A stretch of 64,000 nucleotides of DNA from DASUPK01 sp963724665. Its GTDB lineage: Bacteria > Actinomycetota > Thermoleophilia > Solirubrobacterales > 70-9. The DNA is taken from assembly GCA_963724665.1 (NCBI GenBank), contig CAVRVH010000007.1:248001-312000 (forward strand), given 5' to 3'. Of this stretch, positions 13,001 to 19,160 are shown piece by piece (the first letter of the stretch is position 1; every line of letters starts with the position of its first letter). Under the pieces are notes generated by a model. It did no database searches and had not been told where the DNA came from. It saw only the letters and a program-made list of their open reading frames with translations. The translations under genes were made by a program, and so were the position numbers.

Positions 13001-13452
13001 TCGCCTCGCTCCCAGCTGCCGGCCACGGCGCCGTCTCGGGCGCAACCGGAGAGGCAGACCAGCCCCTCGGTGTGGCGCTCGAGCTCGTCGATCTCGATCG
13101 AGGGAGGAAGAGGATCTCGCATTCCCGCCCCCTCCCTGGTGCCGCGGTGGGCTTCGGTGATCAGCCGGCAGAGGCTGGCCCAGCCACGCGCGTTCTCCAC
13201 CAGAAGCGTGACGTGGACCGGGCGCGGCATCCGCCGCGGCACCTCCACGGTCAGCTCGCAGCCGATGATCGGCCGGACGCCCACCCCCTTGCAGGCGTGC
13301 GCGAACTCCATCGCCCCGCAGACGTTGTCGTGGTCGGTCAGCGCCAGCGCTTCGTGGCCGAGGCTGGCCGCGGTGGCCGCCAGCTCAGCGGGGTCGGAGG
13401 CGCCGTCAAGGAAGGAGTACGCCGAGTGGCAGTGGAGCTCGGTGTACGGCAT
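10009..13452 (-). CDS. dnaE2: Error-prone DNA polymerase III alpha subunit (DnaE2/ImuC)
   Basis: A 1,147-residue C-family polymerase, shorter than replicative DnaE1 and of usual DnaE2 length. The PHP domain opens the protein (ELHCHSAYSFLDGASDP). The palm carries PDIDLDF near residue 410, with the catalytic Asp pair. The finger region includes GFPKSHSAAFGLLAYQS, and an OB-fold stretch lies near the C-terminus (VKVAGMVVARQRPSTANG). In the known family this enzyme performs translesion synthesis and damage-induced mutagenesis together with ImuB. Here it is the third gene of an imuB-small gene-dnaE2 operon under a LexA-type box. Its start is adjacent to the stop of the upstream gene, so translation is probably coupled. 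Confidence 0.95.
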   Translation of the reverse strand: MPYTELHCHSAYSFLDGASDPAELAATAASLGHEALALTDHDNVCGAMEFAHACKGVGVRPIIGCELTVEVPRRMPRPVHVTLLVENARGWASLCRLITEAHRGTREGAGMRDPLPPSIEIDELERHTEGLVCLSGCARDGAVAGSWERGDPAGAAYLARRLLRAFGPDHFRIELQRPLWRHDRSRNRWLSSLAERLGVPAVATGDAHAHDRSRLRLQDAMVAVRLGATLDETEAMRRGNSTSALLSVERTAARFRDNPEAVGETERLAERLRFDLTKEVGYSYPGAEDRGADRRLAELCRLRLVHRYEGTPHRAEAERRLDEELALIRQLRLSGFFLLHQDMLELAREVAAEVRGPESARRLLPPGRGRGSSVSSLVCYLTGLSHIDPVKNDLFLGRFLNEELTEVPDIDLDFPRDIREKLIPRVHERYGPERSALVASFATYKARGSIRDLGKALGLPLGEVERFARAVDVYEASQNAGARMEETLGKLRARSPRWRALAELLPEIAGLPRHISQHPGGMVISTMPLIELCPVQPAAMEGRQIVQWDKDSCADAGFLKIDLLGLGMLSAVERCVDEIARTRGERIDLSHVPLDDDEVWSAIQRAETTGVFQIESRAQMQMLPRTLPEDLDDLTVQVALVRPGPIQGGAVHPYIERRKALRADPSYEVPYEHPSLEPVLEDTLGAIVFQDQVLEVSMALAGFSVGEAEGLRRAMSRKRSQAAMERYRERFIEGAIDRGVSREVAERVFGQIEGFSGFGFPKSHSAAFGLLAYQSMWLRVHYGPELLCALLNEQPMGFYPPDALVHEAQRRGLEILSPDVNVSELDCQVETTGAAAGSAGNPPVRIGLGYVAEVPDVDAQAVIDERRRGGSYRSISDLAGRSGAGAASLQRFAWAGACDGLVQAGHAIPADPDDELRRPALWEVGGSARAARTDDGAQLALPLDGSPTPPLPQLGPWERIVADYRTTGMTLGRHPMELIRENLTPDVLSSDGIGRTRDGARVKVAGMVVARQRPSTANGVVFMLLEDERGTINLIIPPPVVERCRLAVRTSSFVLAAGKLEHREGTTNVVVTRIDRLSTDELPPPRIRELEAPVHKETGRAPDHEPVMAGPSAVGLSKRGFDGVREAAMAELAASLPAPHSFGRRGR

Positions 13453-13695
13453 CTAATCCCGCTGTCTGAACCAGCGGCCATCCGGCTCAGCGAAGACGAC
13501 GACGTCGCTGCCGTCGGAGAGCACCAGCTCGAAATAGCGTCTTTGCAGGGGTTTCTTCGTCCACCAGCCATCCTCGACCAGCCATTCCTCGCGGACGGAC
13601 TCCACCGCGAGGCGGCCGATCGCCTTGGGCGTCCCATCGGAGTCGACCTGGACCGGCACCGGCCAGGGTTTGTTGACGCGGCCTGGCCGCATCAA
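13453..13695 (-). CDS. Small protein of the imuB-dnaE2 cassette (DUF6504-like)
   Basis: 80 residues; a compact sequence with WLVEDGWWTKKPLQRRYFEL and a C-terminal FAEPDGRWFRQRD. A short protein of this kind commonly sits between imuB and dnaE2 in actinobacteria; its role is not established. Its ATG overlaps the imuB stop by 4 bases and its stop abuts the dnaE2 start, so all three appear translationally coupled. Likely part of the SOS response by position. Confidence 0.8.
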   Translation of the reverse strand: MMRPGRVNKPWPVPVQVDSDGTPKAIGRLAVESVREEWLVEDGWWTKKPLQRRYFELVLSDGSDVVVFAEPDGRWFRQRD

Positions 13696-14870
13696 GGCTC
13701 TTCAGGGAATGGCATGAGCACCTCACGGCGCTCGGGGACACGCGACTCCGGGTCAACCTCGAGCACCCTCATCAGCGAGTCGGCGCCGGCGGCCGAGCGG
13801 GTCTGGCTGACGGCCTCGGTGATCCGCCTGCGCCGCTCCTCCTCCGGGCTGGAGAGGGAGAGCTGCTCGCCGGTCTCGGGGCCGAGCGCCACCGCCTCCA
13901 GCCGGAGCGTTGCCGCCGGGGCGGGAAGCAGGGTGAGGTGGGGGAGGAGGGCGTCTGCGAGCCGGGAGCGGTCCGCGCTGGCGCGGCGGAGTGCAACCTG
14001 GCGCCGCCAGCCACCGCCGGCGGCCAGACGGGCGGAGAGGCTCAGCGTCCGCAGCGACCGGCCGCGCCGGGCACCATGAGCGAGCAAACGGGCGATGAGC
14101 AGCTCGAGCGACCTCTCGAGCTGCTGGCCGGAGACAGCCTCGGGCAGCTCCAGCTCGACCGCGATCGCCTCGCGCACGGGCCTCGGGCGCAACGGGTCGT
14201 CCTCGCCCCGAGCCAGTCGCCGGGCGCGCAGGCCGAGGCGCCCGAAACGGTCGGCGACCGCATCCCGCGGCAGTCCCGCGAGCCGACCGAGGGTGGAGAT
14301 CCCGAGCCTCTCGAGCTCGTTCGGGAGGTCCTCGCCGTCCTCACCCAGACGTCCGCAGAGCAGTGAGACCGGCAGCGGCTCGAGAAACTCGCCTGCCTTC
14401 CCATCCGGAACTATGCCGGAGGAGCCCGTTGCCGCCACAAAGGAACAGAAGCGCCCGGAACCAGCTCCGAGCCGGACCGATTTGCCGAGCTGCTGGCGCA
14501 CGCGCCTCAACACCCCCTCGATCCCGCCCCAGAGCCGGTCCAATCCGCCGGCCTCAAAGAAGGCCTCGCCCGCGCGGCCGGACTCGACCTGCGCGCCGAT
14601 TCCCTCCAACAGCCGCAGCGCCTCCTCCCAGGAGCGCTCAGCCCGCTCAGGATCCGGCGGGATCAGGGCAAGCTCGGGACTGCGCGAGAGCGCCTCGCCC
14701 ATCCTCATCCCGGCCCGCAGCCCGAACCTCTCCGCCGATTCTGTGACCTCCCCGATCAGCTGCGCGGCGCCCGGCTCAGGGGCCAGCGCGGCGGGGCGTC
14801 CCAGGATCCCCCTGTCTTGAACGGCTGCGATCAGCCGGAAACGGGGGATCAGGGCACAGGTGACGGGCAT
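13692..14870 (-). CDS. imuB: ImuB, inactive Y-family polymerase-like mutasome protein
   Basis: 392 residues from the ATG at 14870 (MPVTCALIPRFRLIAAV). The fold follows Y-family polymerases (finger region LRAGMRMGEALSRSPEL; a helix-hairpin-helix-like ERLGISTLGRLAGLPRDAV). The catalytic acidic residues expected near the N-terminus and in an S-x-D-E motif are absent (the matching place reads EAFFEAGG). This is the hallmark of ImuB, which acts as an adaptor. QLSLS in the C-terminal part could be a beta-clamp-binding motif. Longer upstream starts are possible, but this ATG lies directly against a LexA-type box. No ImuA-like gene is adjacent. Confidence 0.88.
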   Translation of the reverse strand: MPVTCALIPRFRLIAAVQDRGILGRPAALAPEPGAAQLIGEVTESAERFGLRAGMRMGEALSRSPELALIPPDPERAERSWEEALRLLEGIGAQVESGRAGEAFFEAGGLDRLWGGIEGVLRRVRQQLGKSVRLGAGSGRFCSFVAATGSSGIVPDGKAGEFLEPLPVSLLCGRLGEDGEDLPNELERLGISTLGRLAGLPRDAVADRFGRLGLRARRLARGEDDPLRPRPVREAIAVELELPEAVSGQQLERSLELLIARLLAHGARRGRSLRTLSLSARLAAGGGWRRQVALRRASADRSRLADALLPHLTLLPAPAATLRLEAVALGPETGEQLSLSSPEEERRRRITEAVSQTRSAAGADSLMRVLEVDPESRVPERREVLMPFPEEP

Positions 14871-14885
14871 CGAACGTATGTTCGT
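14870..14885 (-). promoter_or_regulatory. LexA (SOS) box overlapping the imuB start
   Basis: TCGAACGTATGTTCGT contains the palindrome CGAAC-N4-GTTCG (14871-14884), the known actinobacterial/Gram-positive LexA operator core. It ends immediately at the imuB ATG. On the minus strand TTGACT lies 17 bases before GAACAT inside the box, which would place the transcription start at or next to the ATG (leaderless), with LexA covering -10 and +1. The promoter assignment is inference; the palindrome is directly visible. Confidence 0.8.
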
Positions 14886-14932
14886 ATACCCGCGCGGGAG
14901 AGTCAAGGAAACCGCGGGGCTAATCTCCTCGT

Positions 14933-15127
14933 ATGTCGAAGCGTGAACCGACAACTGAAGAGCTTCGTCGCGCCCAAGAAGAGCGTGCGACTGAGGAGCA
15001 CGAAGCGATCCCCGATTCGCTTACACCGGAGGAGGAGCGTCAGCATCGCCGCCGCGCTGCCAAGTCCGCCTATCTCGAGCGGAAATTGGCCGAACGCCAG
15101 CGCTCGGAGCGGGACGACGACCACTAG
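14933..15127 (+). CDS. Small charged hypothetical protein (64 aa)
   Basis: 64 residues, almost entirely charged and helical (SKREPTTEELRRAQEERATE; QHRRRAAKSAYLERKLAERQ). Likely a soluble coiled or disordered protein with no recognised family. A TAATCT hexamer at 14921-14926 is 6 bases before the ATG, supporting a leaderless start. It is divergent from imuB, with 62 bases between the two starts, and overlaps the possible N-terminal extension of the following lipoprotein gene in another frame. Confidence 0.65.
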   Translation: MSKREPTTEELRRAQEERATEEHEAIPDSLTPEEERQHRRRAAKSAYLERKLAERQRSERDDDH

Positions 15128-15602
15128 AGCGATTGCGATTGCTGCTGCGGCGCTGTGCGTCGCCGTGCTACCCGGCTGCGGCTCCTCTTCGAAGCAGACC
15201 AGCAGCGTGGCCGGCAACGCCAACGCGGACGCTGTCCAGGTGATCAAGAGCTGGGCCGACGAGCTGCGCGCCGGCGACATCTCCGCGGCCAGCGACAAGT
15301 TCGCAATCCCCAGCTTCGTTCAGAATGGCTCTCCGCTCCTCCAGCTCACGAACCGGCGGCAGATCGAGACGTTCAATCAGTCCCTGCCGTGCGGGGCGAG
15401 GCTGACCGCGGCGAGCAGGTCCGGCAGGTACACGATCGCGACATTCGTGCTCACCGAGCGCCCCGGCCCTGGCCGGTGCGGCAACGGCGTAGGCGACGCG
15501 GCCAAGACCGCCTTCGTGATCCAGGACGGGCACATCAGGGAATGGCGGCGCGTGGTCGACACCGAGCCGACCGGCCCGACGAGTACCGAGCCCGTCATCT
15601 GA
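14985..15602 (+). CDS. Probable lipoprotein, NTF2-like size (start uncertain)
   Basis: The frame contains a lipoprotein signal: the hydrophobic run AIAIAAAALCVAVLPGC, with the lipobox Cys encoded at 15177-15179, then a Ser-rich linker and a domain of about 120 residues (VIKSWADELRAGDISAASDK; CGARLTAASRSGRYTIATF; GDAAKTAFVIQDGHIREWRR). That domain resembles small NTF2/SnoaL-like secreted proteins in size and pattern. No ATG lies close to the signal. The GTG at 14985 is the nearest conventional in-frame start and would give an unusually long n-region overlapping the previous gene, so a rare start codon nearer the signal or a sequence error is possible. The 3' end overlaps the convergent dehydrogenase gene by 8 bases. 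Confidence 0.7.
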   Translation: MRLRSTKRSPIRLHRRRSVSIAAALPSPPISSGNWPNASARSGTTTTRAIAIAAAALCVAVLPGCGSSSKQTSSVAGNANADAVQVIKSWADELRAGDISAASDKFAIPSFVQNGSPLLQLTNRRQIETFNQSLPCGARLTAASRSGRYTIATFVLTERPGPGRCGNGVGDAAKTAFVIQDGHIREWRRVVDTEPTGPTSTEPVI

Positions 15603-16653
15603 GTCGTTCGATCACCGCGTCGGTGAACTCGGTCGTGCTCGCGTGGCCCTTCAGGTCGGGGGTGCGGATTCCCGCGGCAGCGGCGTCGAGGACGGCGTCA
15701 TAGATGGCCCGGGAGGCGCGGTCGGCGTCCTCAACGCCTGCGACACCGGCGTAGTGGAGCACCGCGGCCGCCGCCAGGATCATGCCCATCGGATTGGCGA
15801 TGTCCTTGCCCTGCAGGGCGGGAGCGGTCCCGTGCGGGGCCTCGCTCATCGCCACGCGCACCCTCAGCTCGTCGTCAAGCGCGAGCAGGACGGATTCGGC
15901 GCCGGCGATCGAGCCGAAGAGCGGCAGTACGAAGTCGGAGAGCAGGTCGCCGTCCCGGTTGAGGCTCGGGATCACCAGCGGCGCATCGGCCCGCCCGGTA
16001 AGTAGTCCGGCGTAGGTGGCGTCGATCAGGAGCGGCTCGTAGGCGACCTCAGGATGGCGCTCGGCGGCCGCGTCCATCTCCTCCTTCAGCATTCCTTCGT
16101 AGACCGGGCTGACCGTCCACTTCGGCCCGCCGAAGACGCGGCCCCGGATCTCCACGGCGGTCCGGAACGCGTACTCGGCGACAGCGCGGCAGATCGAGCG
16201 GTGGATCACCTCGGTGCGCTGGGCGATCTCGTCACCGTTCTCGGCGCGGCGGGACTCCTCGGCCCCATAGGCGTCCTCGACCGCCATGCGGACAACCGAG
16301 ATCGGGTGGTGGACGCCGGCCACCGGGCTGACGCCGGGAATCCGGCGGCCGGTCCGGACAATCACCTTGCCGTCGATCGCCTCGCGGATCAGGCGGTTCG
16401 GGCTGCCGACGTCATCGGCACCCTCGGGGGTGATCGTCGCCGCCTTGATCCCGAAGCCGGCCTCCACCATCGCCTGAGCGGCCTCGGTGCAGACCTCGTT
16501 CTCCGTACGGCGCCGGTTCTCCAGAGAGAGGTCGAAGCGCTCCAGCTCGATCTCAAGGCCGATGGCGTCGGGCGCGATCACGCGCAGGGCCTGGTCGAGC
16601 AGCTCCTGCCCGGTCTGATCGCCTTCGAGCACGACTATGCGCAGCCCGGCCAT
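15595..16653 (-). CDS. Isocitrate/isopropylmalate dehydrogenase family protein
   Basis: 352 residues from the ATG at 16653 (MAGLRIVVLEGDQTGQELL). Family features: the N-terminal GDxxGxE-like motif in the variant form GDQTGQE, RTGRR for substrate carboxylates, NRDGDLLSDFVLPLFGSIAG as the metal-binding Asp region, and the NAD-site segment EAPHGTAPALQGKDIANPMG. The family oxidatively decarboxylates isocitrate, 3-isopropylmalate or related 2-hydroxyacids with NAD(P). I cannot choose between Icd, LeuB and a relative; no leu or TCA genes are adjacent. A TAGCCT hexamer (minus strand, 16662-16667) lies 8 bases before the ATG. It is divergent from the zinc-ribbon gene, with only 19 bases between starts. 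Confidence 0.85.
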   Translation of the reverse strand: MAGLRIVVLEGDQTGQELLDQALRVIAPDAIGLEIELERFDLSLENRRRTENEVCTEAAQAMVEAGFGIKAATITPEGADDVGSPNRLIREAIDGKVIVRTGRRIPGVSPVAGVHHPISVVRMAVEDAYGAEESRRAENGDEIAQRTEVIHRSICRAVAEYAFRTAVEIRGRVFGGPKWTVSPVYEGMLKEEMDAAAERHPEVAYEPLLIDATYAGLLTGRADAPLVIPSLNRDGDLLSDFVLPLFGSIAGAESVLLALDDELRVRVAMSEAPHGTAPALQGKDIANPMGMILAAAAVLHYAGVAGVEDADRASRAIYDAVLDAAAAGIRTPDLKGHASTTEFTDAVIERLR

Positions 16654-16672
16654 CGAGTGCGAGGCTACTGAC

Positions 16673-17005
16673 ATGGACCTGGAGCCCTGCGCCTGGTGCG
16701 GGAACGAGGTGGAGCCCAACGACGGCTTCCGCGCCTACGAACCGGCCGGGGAGCGGCGCGCGGTGTTCTGCCGGCTCGAGCACGTGATCCCCTGGTCGAT
16801 CCAGGGTGCGCACTGGGACGCGGGCACGTTGACCGAGCCGCCGTCTCTCGATGAGGGCGTGACCCGCTGCTCCCACTGCGAGGCCGAGCTCACCGATACC
16901 CACGTCCTGCTCGTCCGGCACCGCGGGGAGCACCGAGTCGCGGATGCGTTCTGCTCCGTCGACCACATGACCGCATGGGCGAAGGCAGGCGGGCGTTGGC
17001 AATAG
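16673..17005 (+). CDS. Zinc-ribbon hypothetical protein
   Basis: 110 residues with two likely zinc sites: CAWCGNEV near the N-terminus, paired with a later Cys/His (FCRLEHV), and CSHCEAEL, paired with FCSVDHM. The repeated C-x2-C ... FCxxxH layout suggests a duplicated treble-clef or MYM-like metal-binding fold. No membrane segment. Probably cytoplasmic, function unknown. The ATG at 16673 is preferred over an upstream in-frame start at 16637 that would run into the divergent gene. Confidence 0.75.
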   Translation: MDLEPCAWCGNEVEPNDGFRAYEPAGERRAVFCRLEHVIPWSIQGAHWDAGTLTEPPSLDEGVTRCSHCEAELTDTHVLLVRHRGEHRVADAFCSVDHMTAWAKAGGRWQ

Positions 17006-17096
17006 TCCGGATCGAGTTCCGGCAGTTTGCGAAATTCCGGATCGAGCCTGATTCAGCAGATCGCCGCAAAACGCGGGATCTCGCGTTTGCACCCCA

Positions 17097-17213
17097 TTGA
17101 CGCGGCTGTTTCAGACTGTAGGGTGCTCGCACTTGAGCAAGACGGGTTGATCGAAAGGTCAGTCAGGTCAGTTCAAACAGAGACGGCCCGGGAAACCGGG
17201 TCGTTTCGCTTTT
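17097..17213 (+). ncRNA. Candidate small RNA unit, copy 1 (promoter, two GAAA hairpins, T-rich end)
   Basis: TTGACG (17097-17102), a 16-base spacer and TAGGGT (17119-17124) form a plausible promoter. After GCTCGCACTTGAGCAAGAC comes hairpin 1, TTGATC-GAAA-GGTCAG (17147-17162). Hairpin 2 is a 9-bp stem with a GAAA loop, ACGGCCCGG-GAAA-CCGGGTCGT (17183-17204), followed by TTCGCTTTT. The predicted transcript is about 80 bases. A second unit with the same promoter spacing and closely related sequence lies at 19064-19160. No convincing ORF inside (only TTG AGC AAG ACG GGT TGA). It could also be a short leader whose gene has been lost. Confidence 0.5.
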
Positions 17214-17254
17214 CGCGGACCCGTTTCAAGACCGCTGCTTCTCGTCCAAAGCGG

Positions 17255-17432
17255 CTACTCCGGCAGCCCGGCAGCTTCGAGGGCCTCGGCGCGGTTCCAG
17301 TAGGAGTCGTAGCGCACGATTTTGCCGTCGCAGTGTGAACAGGTCTCCGACTTCGTGTTCGATGGGCACACACCGCTCTGCTTGCTGTGTCCATTGACGA
17401 CGCGCACCCGGTGTTGAGAGGATGGAGCCCTC
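17255..17432 (-). pseudogene. Remnant of an NTF2/SnoaL-like protein (C-terminal part, frameshifted)
   Basis: Three minus frames together spell the C-terminal part of a SnoaL-like protein: VRVVNGHSKQSG, then PIEHEVGDLFTLR in the next frame, then DGKIVRYDSYWNRAEALEAAG ending at the stop at 17255. The last segment is a typical end of this family (RDGK-V-RY ... RAEALEAAGL). At least two indels break the frame and the N-terminal two thirds are missing. The remnant stops where the plus-strand pseudogene begins, which suggests a deletion junction near 17430-17490. Confidence 0.6.
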
Positions 17433-17456
17433 GATACAAGCGGCAGGGCACAGGCA

Positions 17457-17978
17457 GTGGTCTGCCGACCTCAGCTTCCTGAAGGAGGCAGCAGCGGGAC
17501 GGTTTATGCGGCCGGCAAGATCAGCGGAACGCAGATTAAGAAGAACTCCGAGCCCGGCAACCGGATCAAGAAGCAGACGATAACCGGAACGCAGGTGAAG
17601 TTGTCGGCTCTCGGGAAGGTTCCCAGCGCCAGCTCGGCGGATTCGGCCGCTGTCGCCCATGAGCCGCTGGCGTTCGCGGAGGTCAACTCCGACGGCACGG
17701 TCACTGGCAACTCCCGGGGGATCAGTAGCGCCAACATCACCAGAGGGATCGGTGGCTTTTATTGCTTCCACGGACTCGGCTTTACGCCCAAGCACGTGGA
17801 GGCCACGGCGAACAATGTCGCCGGCAACGCGTTCGAGGTGGCGGAGGCGGCTTTGGGCGATCCCGCCGGGCTTTGCGCCAGCGATTCGATTTTCGGCGCT
17901 CAGGCCGCGGTCCAAATATCCAATCCAAACGCTGGCACCTACCCTCCAACACCGTTCTACGTCGAGTTCTACGATTGA
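17457..17978 (+). pseudogene. Secreted hypothetical protein lacking its N-terminal signal
   Basis: From residue 14 on the frame reads GTVYAAGKISGTQIKKNSEP and then ITGTQVKLSALGKVPSA, a sequence type that in this group follows a basic/hydrophobic N-terminal segment, as in the intact gene at 44018 (VVIGFIALCVALGGGAYAA). Here that segment is missing in all three frames upstream. The only starts are a GTG at 17457 or read-in from an unrelated sequence. The rest, including a Gly-rich domain with GIGGFYCFHGLGFTPKHVEA, is intact to the stop. Likely a truncated gene; expression without a signal is possible but unsupported. Confidence 0.6.
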
Positions 17979-18110
17979 CGCAGAGCAGACGATCAGTGTC
18001 CGTATTGCGAGGGGGGCGCCATTGAGGCGTTCCCCTCCGGCCGCCTGCGTTTGGGTTTATGCCGGGCCGGGTTTGACGGGGATCTCGACTTAGCGCCCAT
18101 TTGTGAGTGA

Positions 18111-18185
18111 CGCTACGTCGAGGCCATCCTCCTGGACCCAGACGGCGAGGAGACGATCGACAAGCGGATCCTCTTCCCAAATTAG
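18111..18185 (+). pseudogene. Possible gene remnant (24 codons)
   Basis: Directly after an in-frame TGA the frame reads RYVEAILLDPDGEETIDKRI and then LFPN before a stop. It looks like the C-terminal end of a real protein in codon use and amphipathic pattern, but there is no start and no upstream homologous frame. I cannot name the family. The remainder of 17979-18353 holds no gene I can support. Confidence 0.25.
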
Positions 18186-18353
18186 CTGCGTCCGGTCACA
18201 CGACGAGCAAGCCCAGTCACGAGTCTGCCCGCGGCGCGAAACGGCGCTGACAAGGCGCGAGTGATCTGCATGAAGCGAGGCTAGTGCCGCCGCTTCAAGT
18301 GATTCGTAAGGAGGCGCCGCTTCTCGCCCAATGCAGCTACGTAGAATCGCGCT

Positions 18354-18905
18354 GTGGCACGTGGGCGCTTGAGCATCGCAGTGCTCCTGTGTTTCACCCT
18401 TGCTGGGTGTGGCGGCGGATCAGACAAGCAGTCGGTCGACACGCCGACCATCGCCCAGGGCAGCGTGTCCACGGGCTGCCGGGGCGCGATGGGTGGGGCG
18501 GGCGCAGGCGCCTGGCGCCGGGACGCAACTGCGGCGGGGCAGTTCGGCGTCTACGGAACTGGACGTGACTTCCGAACGGCTCAGAAAACCCCAGTTGCGT
18601 TTTTTTCTGGACTCCAGCAGCGGCACGTCGATGGCCGGATCCTGGTGACCAAGACACCATTCGTCGTGCAAGGCAGAGAGCCGATCGAGGTAGTGATCTC
18701 ACCGGCGGATCGCGCCCGTGCCGGTCTGGTCGCTGGCGTTCCCTTCGGAGGGGGGCCATACGCGGCAATCCGCTTCGTTCCGTGTCGCGATCAGCCGCGA
18801 ACCTGGTGGCCTGGGGGCTGGGTCCTTCGCGATCCAGGTTCAGTCACGGTCTCGGTGCGCCCATTCAGCGAGCCTCAATCGCAGCTGGTGGTTCGCCGGC
18901 CGTAG
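18354..18905 (+). CDS. Lipoprotein of unknown function
   Basis: 183 residues. GTG start and signal RGRLSIAVLLCFTLAGC, with the lipobox LAGC (Cys near residue 19), followed by a Gly/Ser linker. The mature part has two further Cys (TGCRGAMG, FVPCRDQP) that could form a disulphide, and ends in a beta-rich segment with WWPGGWVLRDPGSVTVSVRP. A TAGAAT hexamer at 18342-18347 is 6 bases before the GTG, supporting a leaderless transcript and this start. No family recognised. Exported and membrane-anchored by prediction. Confidence 0.78.
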   Translation: MARGRLSIAVLLCFTLAGCGGGSDKQSVDTPTIAQGSVSTGCRGAMGGAGAGAWRRDATAAGQFGVYGTGRDFRTAQKTPVAFFSGLQQRHVDGRILVTKTPFVVQGREPIEVVISPADRARAGLVAGVPFGGGPYAAIRFVPCRDQPRTWWPGGWVLRDPGSVTVSVRPFSEPQSQLVVRRP

Positions 18906-19063
18906 CAGCCGCGCGACAATCCGCTGCTTTCCATGCAAAGCAGCCCTTCTGGCGAGTTATTCACCCATGGCGAGTAAGGCGCCAGTTTCGCCGGGCAGCT
19001 CCGTGATCACCGGCCCTGTGCGTTGAATCTCCGCAGATTGCGAGAACGTCCGTTGACATGCTC

Positions 19064-19160
19064 TTGACTTCGCTGTTGCAAGGCGTAGGGTGCTTACCAC
19101 TGGAACAAGGGAAACCTTGTTCTTAGGGAAGGCCCGGGAAACCGGGCCTTCTCGCTATTT
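19064..19160 (+). ncRNA. Candidate small RNA unit, copy 2 (promoter, two GAAA hairpins)
   Basis: TTGACT (19064-19069), a 16-base spacer and TAGGGT (19086-19091), then GCTTACCACTG leading into hairpin 1, GAACAAGG-GAAA-CCTTGTTC (19103-19122), and hairpin 2, AAGGCCCGG-GAAA-CCGGGCCTT (19129-19150), with CTCGCTATTT after it. The promoter spacing, TAGGGTGCT, the CACTKGARCAAG block and the GGCCCGG-GAAA-CCGGG hairpin are shared with the unit at 17097. The predicted RNA is about 55-65 bases. Hairpin 2 also lies at the 3' end of the convergent hydrolase gene and may terminate that too. 18906-19063 otherwise shows no gene. Confidence 0.5.

Noticed and set aside
17226..17915. 229-codon minus frame over the truncated exported-protein gene
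   Set aside because: Only its last part (PIEHEVGDLFTLR) is meaningful, as a piece of the SnoaL-like remnant. The rest is the complement of the plus-strand gene.
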